Shown here: positions 11,706-26,700 of the stretch, piece by piece
How the letters are laid out: every line of letters begins with the position of its first letter
Numbering within the stretch: position 1 is the stretch's first letter
From: Clarkia xantiana subsp. parviflora
Lineage: Eukaryota; Streptophyta; Magnoliopsida; Myrtales; Onagraceae
Reading direction: 5' to 3'
DNA: 64,000 nt
Assembly: GCA_036873135.1 (NCBI GenBank)
Contig: JAPTYO010000001.1
Location: 48,719,774-48,783,773 of the forward strand
The notes under the pieces: generated by a model
Database searches by the model: none
Seen by the model: only the letters and a program-made list of their open reading frames with translations
Told to the model about the DNA's origin: nothing
Program-made: the position numbers and the translations under genes

Positions 11706-14700
11706 CTGCATTAACCAAATAAGGAATCATCATTAGAAAGATGATGAAGGATATGCGTCCAGATACATTATTTAGAAAGATGATCTCTAGAAATATTGTG
11801 CATGGAATTTACCTGTGCACTGATATCGCAATAGTTCTGTTGATCAGTAAACAGAGCATCTACATTGACATGTGCAAGCCTTGATATAAGAAATGGTGTA
11901 TAGACTGATGGTTCACCCTCAGCACCCTCCTTCAAATATTAAGAAGGCCGTAAAAAAGTTATTCAAGCAGAAGCTTACAGATATGCGTATAAGAAGAGCA
12001 GGTTTGAGGCCAGTGACTCAGAAAAGAGAATACTGTATAAAAACTCCGTGCTGACCTAATGCACCCAGTAAATTGTTGCCAACATTCAAAGTTCTTGCTA
12101 CTCCCTTGAACATTGGACTTAATAAGTTTACTATGGAGCCCACCAAAGATTTTTCAGGACAATTTTGGAAAATACTATGTGCAGGGAAGAATTTCTCTAG
12201 AGTATTCTCATATATATTGAATATAAGTACAGATTCCATCAACCATAGAACAAAAAATTGAACGAGTGAATCTGAAGACGGCGTGAGAGCAGAGTTAGAC
12301 CTTGAGTTCAGTCATGTGGAGTGCCAAACCAGGAACTCTTATTCGTATCTTCACACGCAAACTAGATGTTTTGCCTTCCTTACGGGCACCTGAAGCCTCC
12401 GAAATACACAGAACCCTGGTCGGACCATCAGCATAGACTTCATAACCCACCTTCATTATGTCTTCAAATCCAGCCATGCTGTTTCTCTTACTTCCGGATT
12501 TTCTTTTTGTTAGTACTTGAGATGATAATCCTTCATATCGCTGGGATTTAAAGAAAGATTTCCACTCCCGAATTTTATCCAAGTTAATCTCATGCAGTTG
12601 ATGAATATCTACATGAAAATAAATCATCTGTTAATATATGCTTGTCAGGACATTTGAAGGGAAAATACTTCTCCAGTTCTGGTCATTCCTAGATTGAGGT
12701 GATGAGTTCCTAACCAAATGTTTCTCAATGAAACTGACCATAGTCCAGACCAACTAGAGAACTCAGGAGAGGAACTACTACCTATTGCTAGTGGCGCATA
12801 CATGCATAAACATCTCCACTGAGGCAAATGTTATGGTCTATACCCATTGCAAAGGTATTGGACTTATACCACATTGGTTGTATGGGCAATCAACGTGCTG
12901 TTTATAAGCAAAATGGGTCCTACCTAATAGACTAGTTTATTGAGCTGAGCTCTTCCATTTGGTTTGTAACAATTGGTAACAGAGCTAAACCTTGGAGTGG
13001 TCCCACAAAGTGGTGGCCTGAAAAAAGCCATCCGTGACCAATGTGGTCGTGACCAACATGGGCTCGGAGTGGTGGCTCATGAAGTGGTGGCCTGGAAAAT
13101 CCAGTCGTGACCAACGAGGACATTGGTCTCCTCAAGGGGACGAATGTTGTGGTATATACCCATTGCAAGGTATGGGACTCGTACCACATTGGTTGTATGG
13201 GCAACCAATGTGGTGTTTATAAGCCAAATGGGTCCTCCCACCTAATAGAGTAGTTTATTGGGATGGGCTCTTCCATTTGGTTTGTAACAGCAAACATGAA
13301 GCAAAGAAGAAGGTAACTGAGATACACTGATGAAATGGTCCTAGAAGTTCAAAATCTCAGCAGTTTAATCTTTAAAGTAACAGGATGGAAAAACTCCACT
13401 GAGTTAATGGGTGCAACTAAACTGGAAAGAAAATCTTCAGACATTTTTTTAATTAATCGCTGGTTTACTTTACTACCATCTAACACACATTAAAAAAAAA
13501 AAACATAAAACTTGGATACATACCACTTATCTGGACAACGAGTTTGTGGGGAAGTGTTAAATCATCCCAGACATAATCAGTGCTATTCTGAGGCTGAAGA
13601 ACTTCTGGCTCTGAAGAGTCCTGAAATTTTTTCAAAGTATTTAATGAACATAGACTATTGTCATGACTGCTTTAAGTGTATGACTAATCTATTTGATGAT
13701 CCAGCAAGAGCACAACCTTCTGATAATAGGTTATTAGAGCATCATGCAAGCGATTTTCAATCCGATAAGGAAGTTTCACAACTGGAGGTTTATAGAAGCG
13801 CATAACAAGGGATGGCCCTTCTTCTGCCACATGAACGTTTGCATATTCGGTAGCAATCTTACTGGAGGCTAGCAGTTCATTTGATTGTTTCTTCCTGAAC
13901 TTCAAGAAGAAGCATCCAAGAGAAGCAACGCAAATTGGTCCCGACCAGTTTGATTCAGAATTATCCGATTGAAACTGGATGTAAATTGTTGAATCCTCAC
14001 TAGTATTTCTGTGCTTCCTGATCAAGTTCTCAAATAAACTGAATTCAGTTTGTCCGCTGATTTCACGCAGCATTAGCATTTCCCTCTGTTTACTTTTAAT
14101 GGTAAGCACTCCTGTCGTATCATCCTTTTTAGGTGAAGTGCAAGAATACACATTAGTTTTGGTAAACAAAACATAGCACGACAAAATAAAAAATAAAAAA
14201 ACAAACAAACAAAAAGGCAGGACTGACCTCCAAGTAACATTGACGAACGATTACATTCTCTTCCGAGTTGTTAAGGACAACATATCGGGGAACCATAGTT
14301 ACTGACCGTGCTGGTACATCCAATTTACTGAAAGCAGGTCCCACAGCAATGCCAAACTTCGTGAAGCATCTAAAGTTTCTTTTATCTTCCATTTCCAATC
14401 TTATTTCTGAGAGGCCTGATAAAGAATCCAGTTCTAACAAGGTGTCACATAGGTCAGTTTCCAACATCTTGACTTGCACCTTATTGGATCTAACAAGAAG
14501 AATAAAGCATGGTTACACAAAGTTTATTTCGCATTCCAGATACAATATGTTATAGTCACTGAAAATGATAATCTTACTTTGAAAACCAGGATTGACTTGA
14601 ATTTGGTGGCAGAAGTACTCCTATATCAGGAGAAATATCGACACCTGCCTTCTCCGTTTCATCCCTTAAAAGTACTTATTATGAGCATAAGAGAAACTGA

Positions 14701-17700
14701 AGTGAGGAAAAAAGAGAGAACTACCTATGAGCGTTATTAAGTACCTGCATGGTAGTTTCTGATTTGGCTGACAGACAAAAAGCAAAAAGCCAGTTTCATT
14801 CTTCAGTGTATAGGACGTGAAAATAAAAGCCTGCATAAAATGTAAACAATTGTAAATAGAAACAACAAACAATCGGACCCAAAAAAAGAAACTTCAGGAT
14901 GTAAAAACCAGAAGGGAGAGAAGAAGTTAAGATGCCGAAAATGAAAGGGGAAAAAAAGGCAAAATGCTATTTTCACCAATAGGGACATGAATTAGACGCT
15001 CCCATACCCAAAGAAGCTGAATCTGATAGGACAAAAACTTCCAACATATTTTTCTGTTAAGTTTTCGAATTTGGGTCCCATAACACCTCAAATTAAATTT
15101 GTAGGAAACATCTAATAATTGTAATGAAATACCTCTAATATATCATCTGATCCACGAGACAGTCTTAGAGATGCAAAACACTTGCCACCAAAATCCAAAT
15201 CAACATCCAAAAACCCTGTTTCTTTCTTTTGTTTAAGCAAGCTCCTCACCCAATCACTACTGTTCAAGGGTTTGCAGGAAAACTGGTATGCAGTTAAAGA
15301 TACATTGAAGAATACTTTGGCAGGATTAACATAGAAATCTGCTGATGATCCACATGATATGGTTGCCTGATTACCAACAGTATGTTGCTGAATCGCCGTA
15401 ACAGGATCTGCTCAGAATGAAGACGCTTACTTAATTCACATAACATTAATATTCTGCTTATCAGTGCAGAACAAAGAAGGTTACTTGATTCACATCACAA
15501 AAATATTGTTAATCAGCTAAGAGACGGTTGCTTGATTCACATACCGGAAATTTTGTGTTACCAAAGTCTAAATGCTCTTACCTGTATCAGTTAAAAAGAC
15601 ATGGATCTCTGACTGCAAGAGGTTGAATACACGAAAAGTTGGAAGAAGAAAAATCTCCTTTTGCTCTTGTAAAGCAACTGCAGGTTCATTCCCTCTAGGT
15701 TTATCAGGCTGTTTAATAGGCACACCTTTTGTACAGCTTTTAATCAAAAAGTGCAGTTCACCCATCAGTGAATTGCTAGTTCCAATGGTACAACATGCAG
15801 TAGTGAACGAGATTTTTGTTGATTCACTACTCAAAGCCTTGCGAACTTTGTAGTTTAATTTGTCAAGAACTCCAGACAGATAAACTGCTTTCCCACCCTT
15901 TATATCATCTGACCAACCTACTGAGGATCTTGCATCATCCACATTGCTCTCTGGAATCTCTGGTCTGAAAGACAACAAGAATTTCCCTGTAAAGAGAAAA
16001 GCAGAGGATTTTTAATACGCCTTACAGTTGAAAGAGGAAGAACTAAGCATGCATACTTTTATATCCAAGGATATAGCCTAGTAAAAGCGACGGCAAGAAT
16101 ATTTGACGAGCTAATTATTCATTAAATTTTCAGTTTTGAACTTATTTTCTGAGTTTAATAAGTAGGAGTTTTAATATCTATTACAACCTAGCAACTTGTG
16201 GATAACTAGCCCTGCAGAACAGTTAACAAAATGTGAGCGTGAACGACCAGGTTTGACAGATTTGCTTTGGATAGGCATCAGATTCTTATAGAAAGATCTT
16301 AATTTAACTAATATGCTGTTGATTTCAAAGTTCAAAAAATGATTACAAGTATTAATAATCTCATACATTCGAAACTACATAATCGAAAAAATTAGCCACT
16401 AAGGATGATAATGGGACGTCATAAAAAAACAAAGAACATGAAATAATACATTAGAAAGTTATGTTGATCTACGCCTTAGTTTAATTCAAAAGATGGTAGA
16501 GCATGACCATACCAACGCCCAGTGATGTTATTGCTTTTTTCATTCCCCCAGAAGAACTTATTGCTTCAAGCATAGCCATTGAATCATCAAGTGTCTCACC
16601 CTTCTTCAACGAAACCAAAGCAAATTCATCTCCTGCTTGTTGAGGGCGTCGAAAACGAAGCTCCATGGAGAAATCCGTTTCATTATGTACTCTTATCAAA
16701 GGAGAAACTGCAATTGATAATCCATCCTACACAGCATATAAGTCGTAGAAGCATGAAGGAAATGCAGAAGTTTAAGGTACTCTGGAAAGTCCATTTAAGT
16801 ATTTCCCATATTTCCAGGTTTTGTTTAGCTATAATATTTCTTATCCATACCATAGTACCATTATGTCCGTATAATAGAAAGCAAAGTAGGTTAAATGCAC
16901 CCTATCAAATCCATCTTAAACCAACAGTAGCACTAAAAACACACAAAACACAAAATCCTAGTCTGATTTTAGAGAGGAAGGGAGCTAAAAGAACCTTAGA
17001 AAAGCTACAGAGATCTGAAAAAAAAGACCTAATTGTTCAGAAAATGCAAAGCAAAAAGCAAGAGCACTTCACCACATTACCTCGGACTTCCTTGTAATGT
17101 CAACAACAATGAATGGGCCAGGGAAAGTTCTTGAATCTGTATTATGGGGAAAACACCAAAATTCCATAAAATTGGATCAGTATCATCTCAAATTTATTTC
17201 TATCAAATAAAAAATATCTCCAGCAGAGAAAAAAATATCAACTAAACAAATAGGAATTTGTTATGAATTATAGAACACCCTACAAGGAATTGGAACTTCT
17301 ATAAGTCCCTGCTTTCCTTTCTCTTTAGCAATGCAGGATAACTCTTTTTCTAACACCATCGTTAACACGAACATCCGACTTCTTCTTTGAGGGCCATAGG
17401 TGAACCTTACTCTTAAACACCAAACTCACGTTGTCACGCGCTGTTCACTCCTGAATGACCTTTTGCACTCTCTAAAGTCAGCCCACATGGTGCGACTTTC
17501 CACCAGCAGTTCTAGCATCGCTACCATGTTAAGCACTATTTGGCCGATAGGAGAATGGGGCCATATCCAGCGAAAAAGTTTAAGCTGGCACTGGCAGGTA
17601 GTGGAACCTTTTTTTATTTATAAATTTTTATCCACTATAGGACAGATTTTTCATAAATACGTCCTCAGGTGCAATGTGACTCTTTAACAATGACTAAAAT

Positions 17701-20700
17701 CCTGTTATTTATCAAATACATGGAGAATTCAAGCATGGATAGAATTTAATCAGCAATAGAAGACAAATATCCTGTCCAAATGATGCTCTCCCTGGGAATT
17801 ATTTCTACAGAAGTTATAATAGACGGAACAAACTATGTTCTAATCATGTTAAACCAAAGATAGAGAACATGAAGAATGCAGAAGTCAGTCAACGATATAC
17901 CATCATTGGAGATTATCCTTGTCTTCCATGCAAAGACCTGTGTTTCTGTGAGAGAAAGTTGGATCGGAGATGTAGTGAATGATCGAAGGAAGGCAAGTTG
18001 CACTGATACAGTTGGTGGAGGTTCTTCTGACAATTGATTAGTCGAGAAATGGTGCCTAACAAAAGAATGATTGTTATGAATTATCTGATACAACCGATTG
18101 GAAATATTTACACATCCATACTACTAACATTCCGAATTCCTCTGCGCCTGCAAATAAATCTTTTCAGCTTTTAGAATCAAGGGTCTAAATTATGAATGTA
18201 GTGAAGGGTTAAAAACAGCCTGCTGATTCTTGTAAACTTCCTATCAAGTGTATGAAAAAGAAATATCAAATAAGGGAAAAACTCCCCAATAACAAGTTGA
18301 CACCTAAGAATAATCTATTCCATTCCCATCTACGTGAGCTAGCTGTGCGAGTTACTTTCTTGTCATTTGCATTGCAACACGACCTTGTTCACAATTTTCA
18401 AACAAGAGCTAGCTCTTTATTCATGAAACTAGCTAGAAAAGTAGCTTCCCATTTTTAAAAGCTAACGTGTTTTAGCATCTTACATGGAAAAGGTAGCTCT
18501 TCAATTTCAAAAGTTAATACCCAACATAAAGAGCTAGCTAGTTATATCCATTGAAAAGCTAAGTCCATTGAAGACTGCATTGTGCAGCCTGTATGTACGT
18601 ACTAGCAACACACTAATCATATGGTCAAAAAGGATTTTTGTTGAACTTCAAGGCTTGAAGACTTATTGGTGACCACGGAATGTGTCTTAGAGGAGCTTCC
18701 TCGCCCAAAATGCACAAGAATATTTTCTTTCAATCAGAAACTCGTGCAAGAATATTATGCACTGCATTTTTTTTCTTCTTAACAAGATCAGTGATTAAAT
18801 TTATGCTTATTTCCTATGTGTGGATTTCACTCCTACAGGATGTTTTATATTAGGTTTTATGGAGGAAGCCATTCTCTCTTGCTACTTATATGAGTGTCCA
18901 GTTGACCAACATGATCTCACAATTTACATTGATTTTAATCTGATGAACAGTTGTTGCGATAGAAGCTTACTGAATTGCTCCTTATATAAATTAATTGTAA
19001 ACAAAATGAAGTGTATTAAGGAGCAACCTCATGTGGACAGAAGCACATTGTCCCCCAGCTATCTTTACACTCTGTTTCTCATAGAACTGACAAACAAGAT
19101 TTGCGCTTGATTGGTTTTGCACCTGCCATTGAACTAAGATCAAACTAGAAAAATACAATCATTTTTTATACCTCTGTATCTCGACTTCACTTGAGCTAAA
19201 AGATTGTGTTGTTTAATAGGGAACACTGCTTAGAAAAGGATGAACAATTTGTACTCAGTATCATATATCTCAATTTTTCTCCTTTTATTATTGTATTATC
19301 TTCATCCTGTAGAACTTTTCGGTCTTTCTTATGGTCACTTTGAGTTTGACAAGCAACCTAGTAGCAAGCATAAATGAACAAAGAAATGACATGGTTTGCA
19401 GAGCCAGTAACAAACCTTGCAATAGTTGGAGAAAATCATTGTGGTCCTGACTGAGTAGGGACCAGCTATATTTAGCTTCCCAATCACGAAGAGTGGTATA
19501 TCTAATGAAATCTCATTAACTGAAACATCTACCTATAGATATCAAAAGAAAGAACGTTAATAGCATTTTAGAAAAAGTAAAATCAAAGAATATAATTCTG
19601 TAGATATGAGGAACCCAAACCTCCTTTGCCCTGCAATAAAAACAACCCGGTGCACCTTGTTTGACAATGTCTGTGCCGACTGAGAGCCTATTACGATAAT
19701 AACTGTATATTTCAACTGGGTGTATAAGATGGCTCCTAAAATAAGAAAGTCAACGAGAGAAACTTGATCAGAGTTGATTCTTAAATTTTTATTTTATTTT
19801 TTAAATAAACTGCTTATGTTAGAGCTAGGGAGGTAGAAGAATTTGAAGTACAGAATTCCTCATCATACTTACCATGATTTCCTTTGAGAATCAAAGTAAT
19901 CTAGCCAAGCCTGTAAGGTGCAGATAATTCTTACTTTAGCAGGTGAAATTTGCACATTGAGTAGGGTATCAGCAATGCCGAAATTTAGGAGAGGAACCCT
20001 GTCTTGTTCATCCAAAAGCTCATGGACAACTGTCACAGAAACTTTTTCAACGTTAATCTTGATGAGGGGAAAGCAATGGACTTGCCGTTGCTGAGATCTC
20101 TCTTCAGCTATTTGGCTTTCATGCTGATTTTCAGCTCTAGAAGTCTCCACAGAGAACCCAGTTTGAATGCTCAAGTTATGAGATAGATACGTATCCTGAA
20201 ACACTCGAAACTTAAAGGGATTTCCAGGCTTCTTAACAAAAGTAGGGACACCATTCACAAAAGCAAGAGCACAGCTGTTTTTCTTGTTCACGAGATAAAA
20301 TGTAGACTTAACTAGTTGGTTGTACGGTTCCCAACCAATATCACCTTCAAAGTTTCCAGGTTTACAGGAAACTGCTCTAAAAAGTGAGGAGCGACTGTCA
20401 TAACTACTGAAGACGTCAACAGAACCCTGTCCTCGACGATATGTTAACCGTAATGGTTCACCTGACCCATCCTTAGCATGCAATGACATTAAGGAAAACC
20501 ATGAAATGGTAGACCTCCATCCAATTTCCCTGTGGTACCTGACCTAAATTGGACACTTGAGTAAATATGAAAAATATACGGATGGGACTAGTTTTTCAAC
20601 AAAATGAGTGAAGAAAGGATGAGCTGCTACTCCAGTCTAACAACCTCTGACCAAAAGACTAGTGCCAATTATGCAAGTAGTAAATGCACAAACATGAAAT

Positions 20701-23700
20701 CAAAATAAATGTAGGGCATGGCAATGATGCCTACCTGAAAAAAGGCACGTTCTCCTACAAGAGAATAATGAAGTGCACCAACCACACTATAAGTATCCGT
20801 TTCACCATCAACGGCAAAGAACATATGTTGATCAACATCTTGAATAGCAACAATTGCCCCTGGCAAATTACACAAGAGTTATGTCTTATGAGTAAAACTT
20901 CTTCAAAAAATTGGAAGCAAGAATGAAACAGATAAACCAAATTACCATCTGGAACAATGTCCTCAAAGTTATGCTCAACATAGTCAGCTTGTTGATTGGA
21001 ATCCCAATGCCTCTGTTCTTTACTCTGCAAATTGCTGGAATTCTCCTTTGTGGAAGCAGGAGGAAAGGATCCTACAGCAGATAAGATCATCTGACAGAAA
21101 CCGTTGAAACATTATTAGTTTAGAGTTTGATCAAGCAAATGTGTCAGCTAATGTGAGGTAACAATCAAGTAGAATGCCAATTGCCAACCACGAGTAAGAC
21201 AAGAAGAGACGCGAATCAAACAATCATTGACCATATAGACATGCAAGGCAGGAATACGATTTAGCTAGGATAAGGTTAATTCTGTGATGTACAAAAAAAA
21301 TAAGTTTTACAATTTCCTATTTCAAATAACATGACAAAGATCGCATACAAAATTTAACCTTAAGGTGTTAGGTGAAGGCGTGATTTAATCTTTATTTCAA
21401 CACGTGTTTGCTTGACCATATCGCAAACATGATGAAATTGGGGTTTAACTTGGCGCTGCGGAGACTCGAACCTGCGCGCTCTGATACCATGTGAAAGTTA
21501 AGACTAACCACTTGACCAACTGTCCTAAAACCTTAAGGTGTTAGGTGAATGCGTGATTTAATCTTTATTTCAACATAGCCATTTTCCAAGGACAACAGAG
21601 CGAGATTTACTTGCGCGGATGTGACCAACTTCTTAGGTGACGGTTTCGTCGGAATTGACTTCTCTAAAGTAATCACACCGAGACACCACATTTTAACAAA
21701 TTTGAAACCTTGGACACTACAGTTTAACATTTGAAACTTCAGACACCTAATTTTAACATAGGGTAAACCTTGGACAGTTTTTTAGTTATTAACCCTAGAC
21801 TAGATCCCATTTACTATGATAATTTTGGTCCAGCTGATATATGATGACATCTTTGATGGAAATTGAAGTAAACAGAAAAAAATTAGTGGTTGAAAGATAT
21901 GAACCAGTCATTATTTAACACTCTTCACCAGTCACAGGCAAGATTAAAGGCTCACTTAGCCCCCCCCCCCCCCCCCCCCCCCCAAAAGATAGATACATGA
22001 ATAATGAGGGTAAATAATAAACACCCAACTTCAGGATAGGCTATTATACCATTTGAATTTTATGAGACCAGTTAGTTGCCATCTTAAAAGCTTAAACTAT
22101 TTATTAGGTGGTACTAGTAATAGTCATTCAGAAAAAGAAAAAAAAAAAACAGCATCAGTAGTGTACCCAACACAAAAATAGATAGATTTCACTCACTTGT
22201 ATTTCAGGAAGGGAAATAGTCATGTCAAAACCTGAAAGAGAACCATCACCAATCCAAGAACCATCCAAGCTAGTGTGACCATCATAAAGCATATACCCAT
22301 GAATGGAACCCCCGCCATGGCTTAAGATGAAATTTTGCTGGCCTGTCCTGACAACTGTAATGGTTGAAGTATCTTCCGATGTATGACTTAAGGTGTTCCC
22401 GTTTTCGAATGAGCCACTTCTGTCCTGGTAACCATATGGTTTAGAAAGGCTTTCCTGTATTCCTCTTGATGTCATAGAAGCAAAGTGAGGTATGTGAGCC
22501 TGCTGATCCATGTTCATGCATAAAACTTGAGAAGTAACTGAAAGTCGGCACAGGTCAAACTGGAATTTTTTCCTTTTATTTGCTAACTCAATGTTCAACT
22601 TTATCTCAAGCTCAAGCATGATTTGTCGAACAACACCTGCATCATTGGCAATAACCAAAATAAAGCTAGATAGACAATGTTAAAAGAAACTATTAAGACA
22701 AAGCACTGTATGTAAGTCTTAAATATGTACTTGGTTTAGGAAATTGAATAAAGAGACTGATGATGTAATTAATGCTGGAAATAGATTATTAAACACTTCT
22801 TGACCTACTAAAATATAGGTCCAGAACAAACTCAAAAGCTTAAACGATAGGTGGTGGAACCCTTTTCTGATAAAACCTATGCCTTCCTTTTCCGTTGTCA
22901 AACTTTCAAATGCACTGTCACACTAAAAGATCATATTCACTACGGAGAATGTCTACGGAGAATGTATCTGTCAGTTTCTAAACTAAACAATTGTACACAT
23001 GCTGCAACATACTCCCTTAGCATCATGAAGGGATCCCTTTACACTCCCAAGTGACTGTTTGCAATCTGAAAACAAGGTCTACTGTGGTGTAAGAGTCTTT
23101 CAGACAACTCTAAAATTCACTTTTAAACCTATTCATTACTCATTAGCCTGCAAGAAAGATAGACCTACCCAAAGAGAAGCTTAATGTGATAGGCGAAGAG
23201 ACCCTTTCTTCCTGTAAACCATATTTTATTTTTCTTTTCCGATTCACTACAGCTCCTAAAATAAGATATCCTTTGGCTACTACATGACTGATTCAACAAA
23301 AACCCTTGCATGCATGTAAAATTCCTTATAGCTAAAGAAGACAACACTAAAACATGATAAGAAGAAATACTACAGGAATAAATTTACCAGGCGCCACTTC
23401 AGCAGCAAACATTAGGGAGAACGCCGAAGTGTCAAAGGTCAACAGTTCTAGTGTTCCCCAACCAGTTTGATTGGACAAAGAGGGCATGTCTTGCACATTA
23501 ACTTCACTTAGATTATAATTGAGAGCGATCCTTGTAGAAGCACTTCCCTCTTTTCTTATCTGATGATTTGACGACCGGAAAGTGTGCAAAATATTTTTGG
23601 CATGTTGAAGAATGTAAGTGTACAAACCAATGAACATAACCACAGCCTCTATTTCAACCATAAAAAGACAACCCTGTTCATCAATGTCGCAAAAATCAAT

Positions 23701-26700
23701 AGCCAGTAAAGATACTACCGAAAAAAGAACCCTGATAATGAAACTAGTTGTTCATCAAAGGAACAGAGAGTAATCAGAATGCACTATAACAATTATTTGG
23801 AATACAAAATTGTAACCTGAATTCTCGCAGAGATAATCTGAAACTCCCCCCCAACTGATAATGACAGTTGGAGTTCCCTCATCTCATGTGCTCCAAGTAA
23901 AAGATCAGTTACCGAGTGTCTTCCGATGATGGCTTGACCAACTGCAATATTTATGTGTAACCATTGACTGAGACATGGTGCAACTGTGGCCAGTAAATTC
24001 TCTCCCAGAGAAGACCGAGAACTTGATATTTGTGAGTCATCTGATGCAGATGAGTAGCAATCATTAACATTACGTCTGTTGCTCATTATGTCTACAGGGG
24101 AATCACAGTACAAAGCAAATGTGGTGTTCGATACTGATGCTTCATAACGGCAACTAAGAGATTGGAACATCAATTTATTTAGAAAGTTTACACTTCGCCT
24201 CTTACTTCCGTTGATAATTGCAAGATGAACTTGGGCAAGACAAATAAGAATATTCGGTATTCCTTCTCCACAGGATATATCAGCACTTGCATCTTTAATG
24301 CTAACCCATATGCCACAATCAAATACATTAGGCTTATCCCGCTTAAAGGGGTCCAATCTTTTCATACTATTACTCATGCCATCGCTGTTCATGGAATACT
24401 GGAAAACGAGATTCATGGGATAGAGCTTGAAAGTGCCCTTCATAACAAATGTACTCTTATCCAAAAGAATTGGTCCTTTGAGCATGCTGTTCTCTTTCAC
24501 AGGATCAACCACTTCCAGATATTGCAGAAGGGACTCTTTAAGACATTCACGACCGACCATTGCAATATTTACAGAATCTGCAGTTAATAAACCTTGAATT
24601 TCCTGTTAAAGAATTCCATGAATAAGGTACCACTGAAAATAAAGTCTATTAAATCAAGAATATGATGACTAAGCATACTTAGCATGGAAGTACTGAATTA
24701 GTTTAACCAAGCATTGAACTAATGTCAAACAATCAGAACTGACATAACAGAATATTGTTAGTTATTCTCACTAAGCGTGCAATTTAGGTTTTAGAGATCG
24801 TACACGTAATTTTTTTTATAAAAAATGGGTAATTTCTTTTTATGTTAACAGTTACTTATACCGTTGATACCGCACCAAGAGAGCGCCACTCAGTTATCAA
24901 AGTAGAAGAAATTAAAGCAAGAGTATGTAAAGTAAAAGATTCATGAAGTGTCCAAGAATATCGGTAAATCCCATCCGGTACTTGTTTCACCTCTTTTTGC
25001 TATACATGATCCTTAGATACCTGTGCTCTTTCAAGATAATACAGTATATAAATACCCTAATTTTCGATCAACTCATATCCTGATATTATTCGTTAGATGA
25101 TTTCTTCCTTCTTGGTTAACCACTATCACTGTACATGAGGGATGGAACTGACATAAAGGCCCACCCCTGATCACATGAAATTCATGGCATTCAGACCCAC
25201 TATTTGCAGAATTCTCATATCATTAGATTAGATGTAGTCTAAATTGTGCATAGTCTATAACCCATGTTAATATCAATGAGAGGCTCATGTTCAAGGCAAT
25301 GATACGGCCACGCCCCTTCTTGGAATCATCACTATGTACCTCATGTTCAATCCTGACAAGTTAGTAACATATGCACGTGATTGGATATGTTCTGCATTCC
25401 ACGTGAGGGAGGATGCTTAGTGACTCACATTGGTTAACAGTGATTCCATTACATATCACCCTTAATTTTAGATGAGCTTTGGGCATGTCCTACTTGTATG
25501 CCCGTGATCTTTAAAGGGGGAAATAAATGATCAGCCAATCAAGTGACTGGACAATGATACAGAATAGTAAAGGGTAAATACTCTAATAAATTATGTATGT
25601 TATGCTGATACCGATAGAAGGATAATTGCAATCAGCAACAGTTCTAGTAAAACGTGGAAAACGATGTTAACTGTAATAAAAGATATTCTAATGTCATATA
25701 CTAACAATGTCCATGGAAATCAGGATCACCTGAGAGATATCATACATCGCATCCATGTATAACTGTGCCATAAATCCAGAAGCTATCCCATTCAAAGCCG
25801 CGGAGAGAATAACATAAGTGCCACTTAAGGAGTGGACATACTTCCTGCAACAGACACAAGTTACCATTTGCTAAATGAGCTTGCCGTTATGTAAAAGTAT
25901 GAGGAAGTGGATATTTTCCTTGTCAAATGTGTAATTCTGGCAACTGATCGGTCTAACTAGTAAAGTTGCTTAAGCATGTACAATTGGTTAAAAGAGATAA
26001 CCTACCACACAAAATTAGGACAGGCTGCAGCTCCACTTAGAAAGATAAATAAAAAATACAAGTTGAGACATCCATCTAAAGTCTAAACTACTACATTACC
26101 AATTATCAAATCACTGGTTATCAACAGATGCACCCAGATTGAGACGAACACTAAGAACATCTTAGAGACAGCTACTAATTTGAGTGGAGTTAAATGTTCA
26201 AATTTCAACATAAATGAAACTGGAATGGGGTTAAAAATTATGTTCCATGATCTCAAATTTTGCAGACAGAATGAGTCGGAAAAATTGTATCCAAATCATC
26301 ATTAGTTTCATTCACTTCAGATGGGGATAAACACAGTCCATGCACTGATATCCAGCATATCATTTAAAAAACTGTTAAAACTGTGAATAAAAATGATGTT
26401 TTGGGTTAATGATCGGGACACTGAACGACCCTGACCAACTAATCAAAGTCTCAAATAGCTTGAACTCTTACCAGTACTGCAACTAAACCACAGAAAAATT
26501 TCATTTGTACTCCCTAATATAAAAACATACACGACTTACTAAATGGCCAGTATACGGAAACTAGATAAGCAGAGATATATAAGGCCAATAATTTAAGATT
26601 TAGCACTGTTTATATGGTCAGTTGAACTGCCACAAACCAAACTACTTGAAAATTTGGCCAGTTAGATGAAGAGGTGCCACTTTTAGTATTCAATTGGCAT

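Larger units (their letters stand above)
20946..25844 (-). other. VPS13-type gene, exons 4-8 (middle groove region)
   Basis: Exons: 25730-25844, 23817-24602, 23388-23673, 22197-22636 and 20946-21090, residues about 869-1459. The sequence is beta-strand-rich with low-complexity serine patches (SSASDDSQISSSRSSLGEN), as usual for the middle of these proteins. The joins are supported by phase: for example CCTG/GT GTT gives APGVVRQIMLELEIKLN across exons 6 and 7. The 1.4 kb intron between exons 3 and 4 contains no other gene. Confidence 0.85.

Noticed and set aside
13150..13222. Plus-strand open frame at 13034-13222
   Set aside because: It lies within the TRIM element and its right LTR; no protein similarity.
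16579..17097. 172-codon plus-strand open frame within the VPS13-type gene
   Set aside because: It covers exon 15 antisense and intron sequence, shows no known motif and has no promoter or partner exon.
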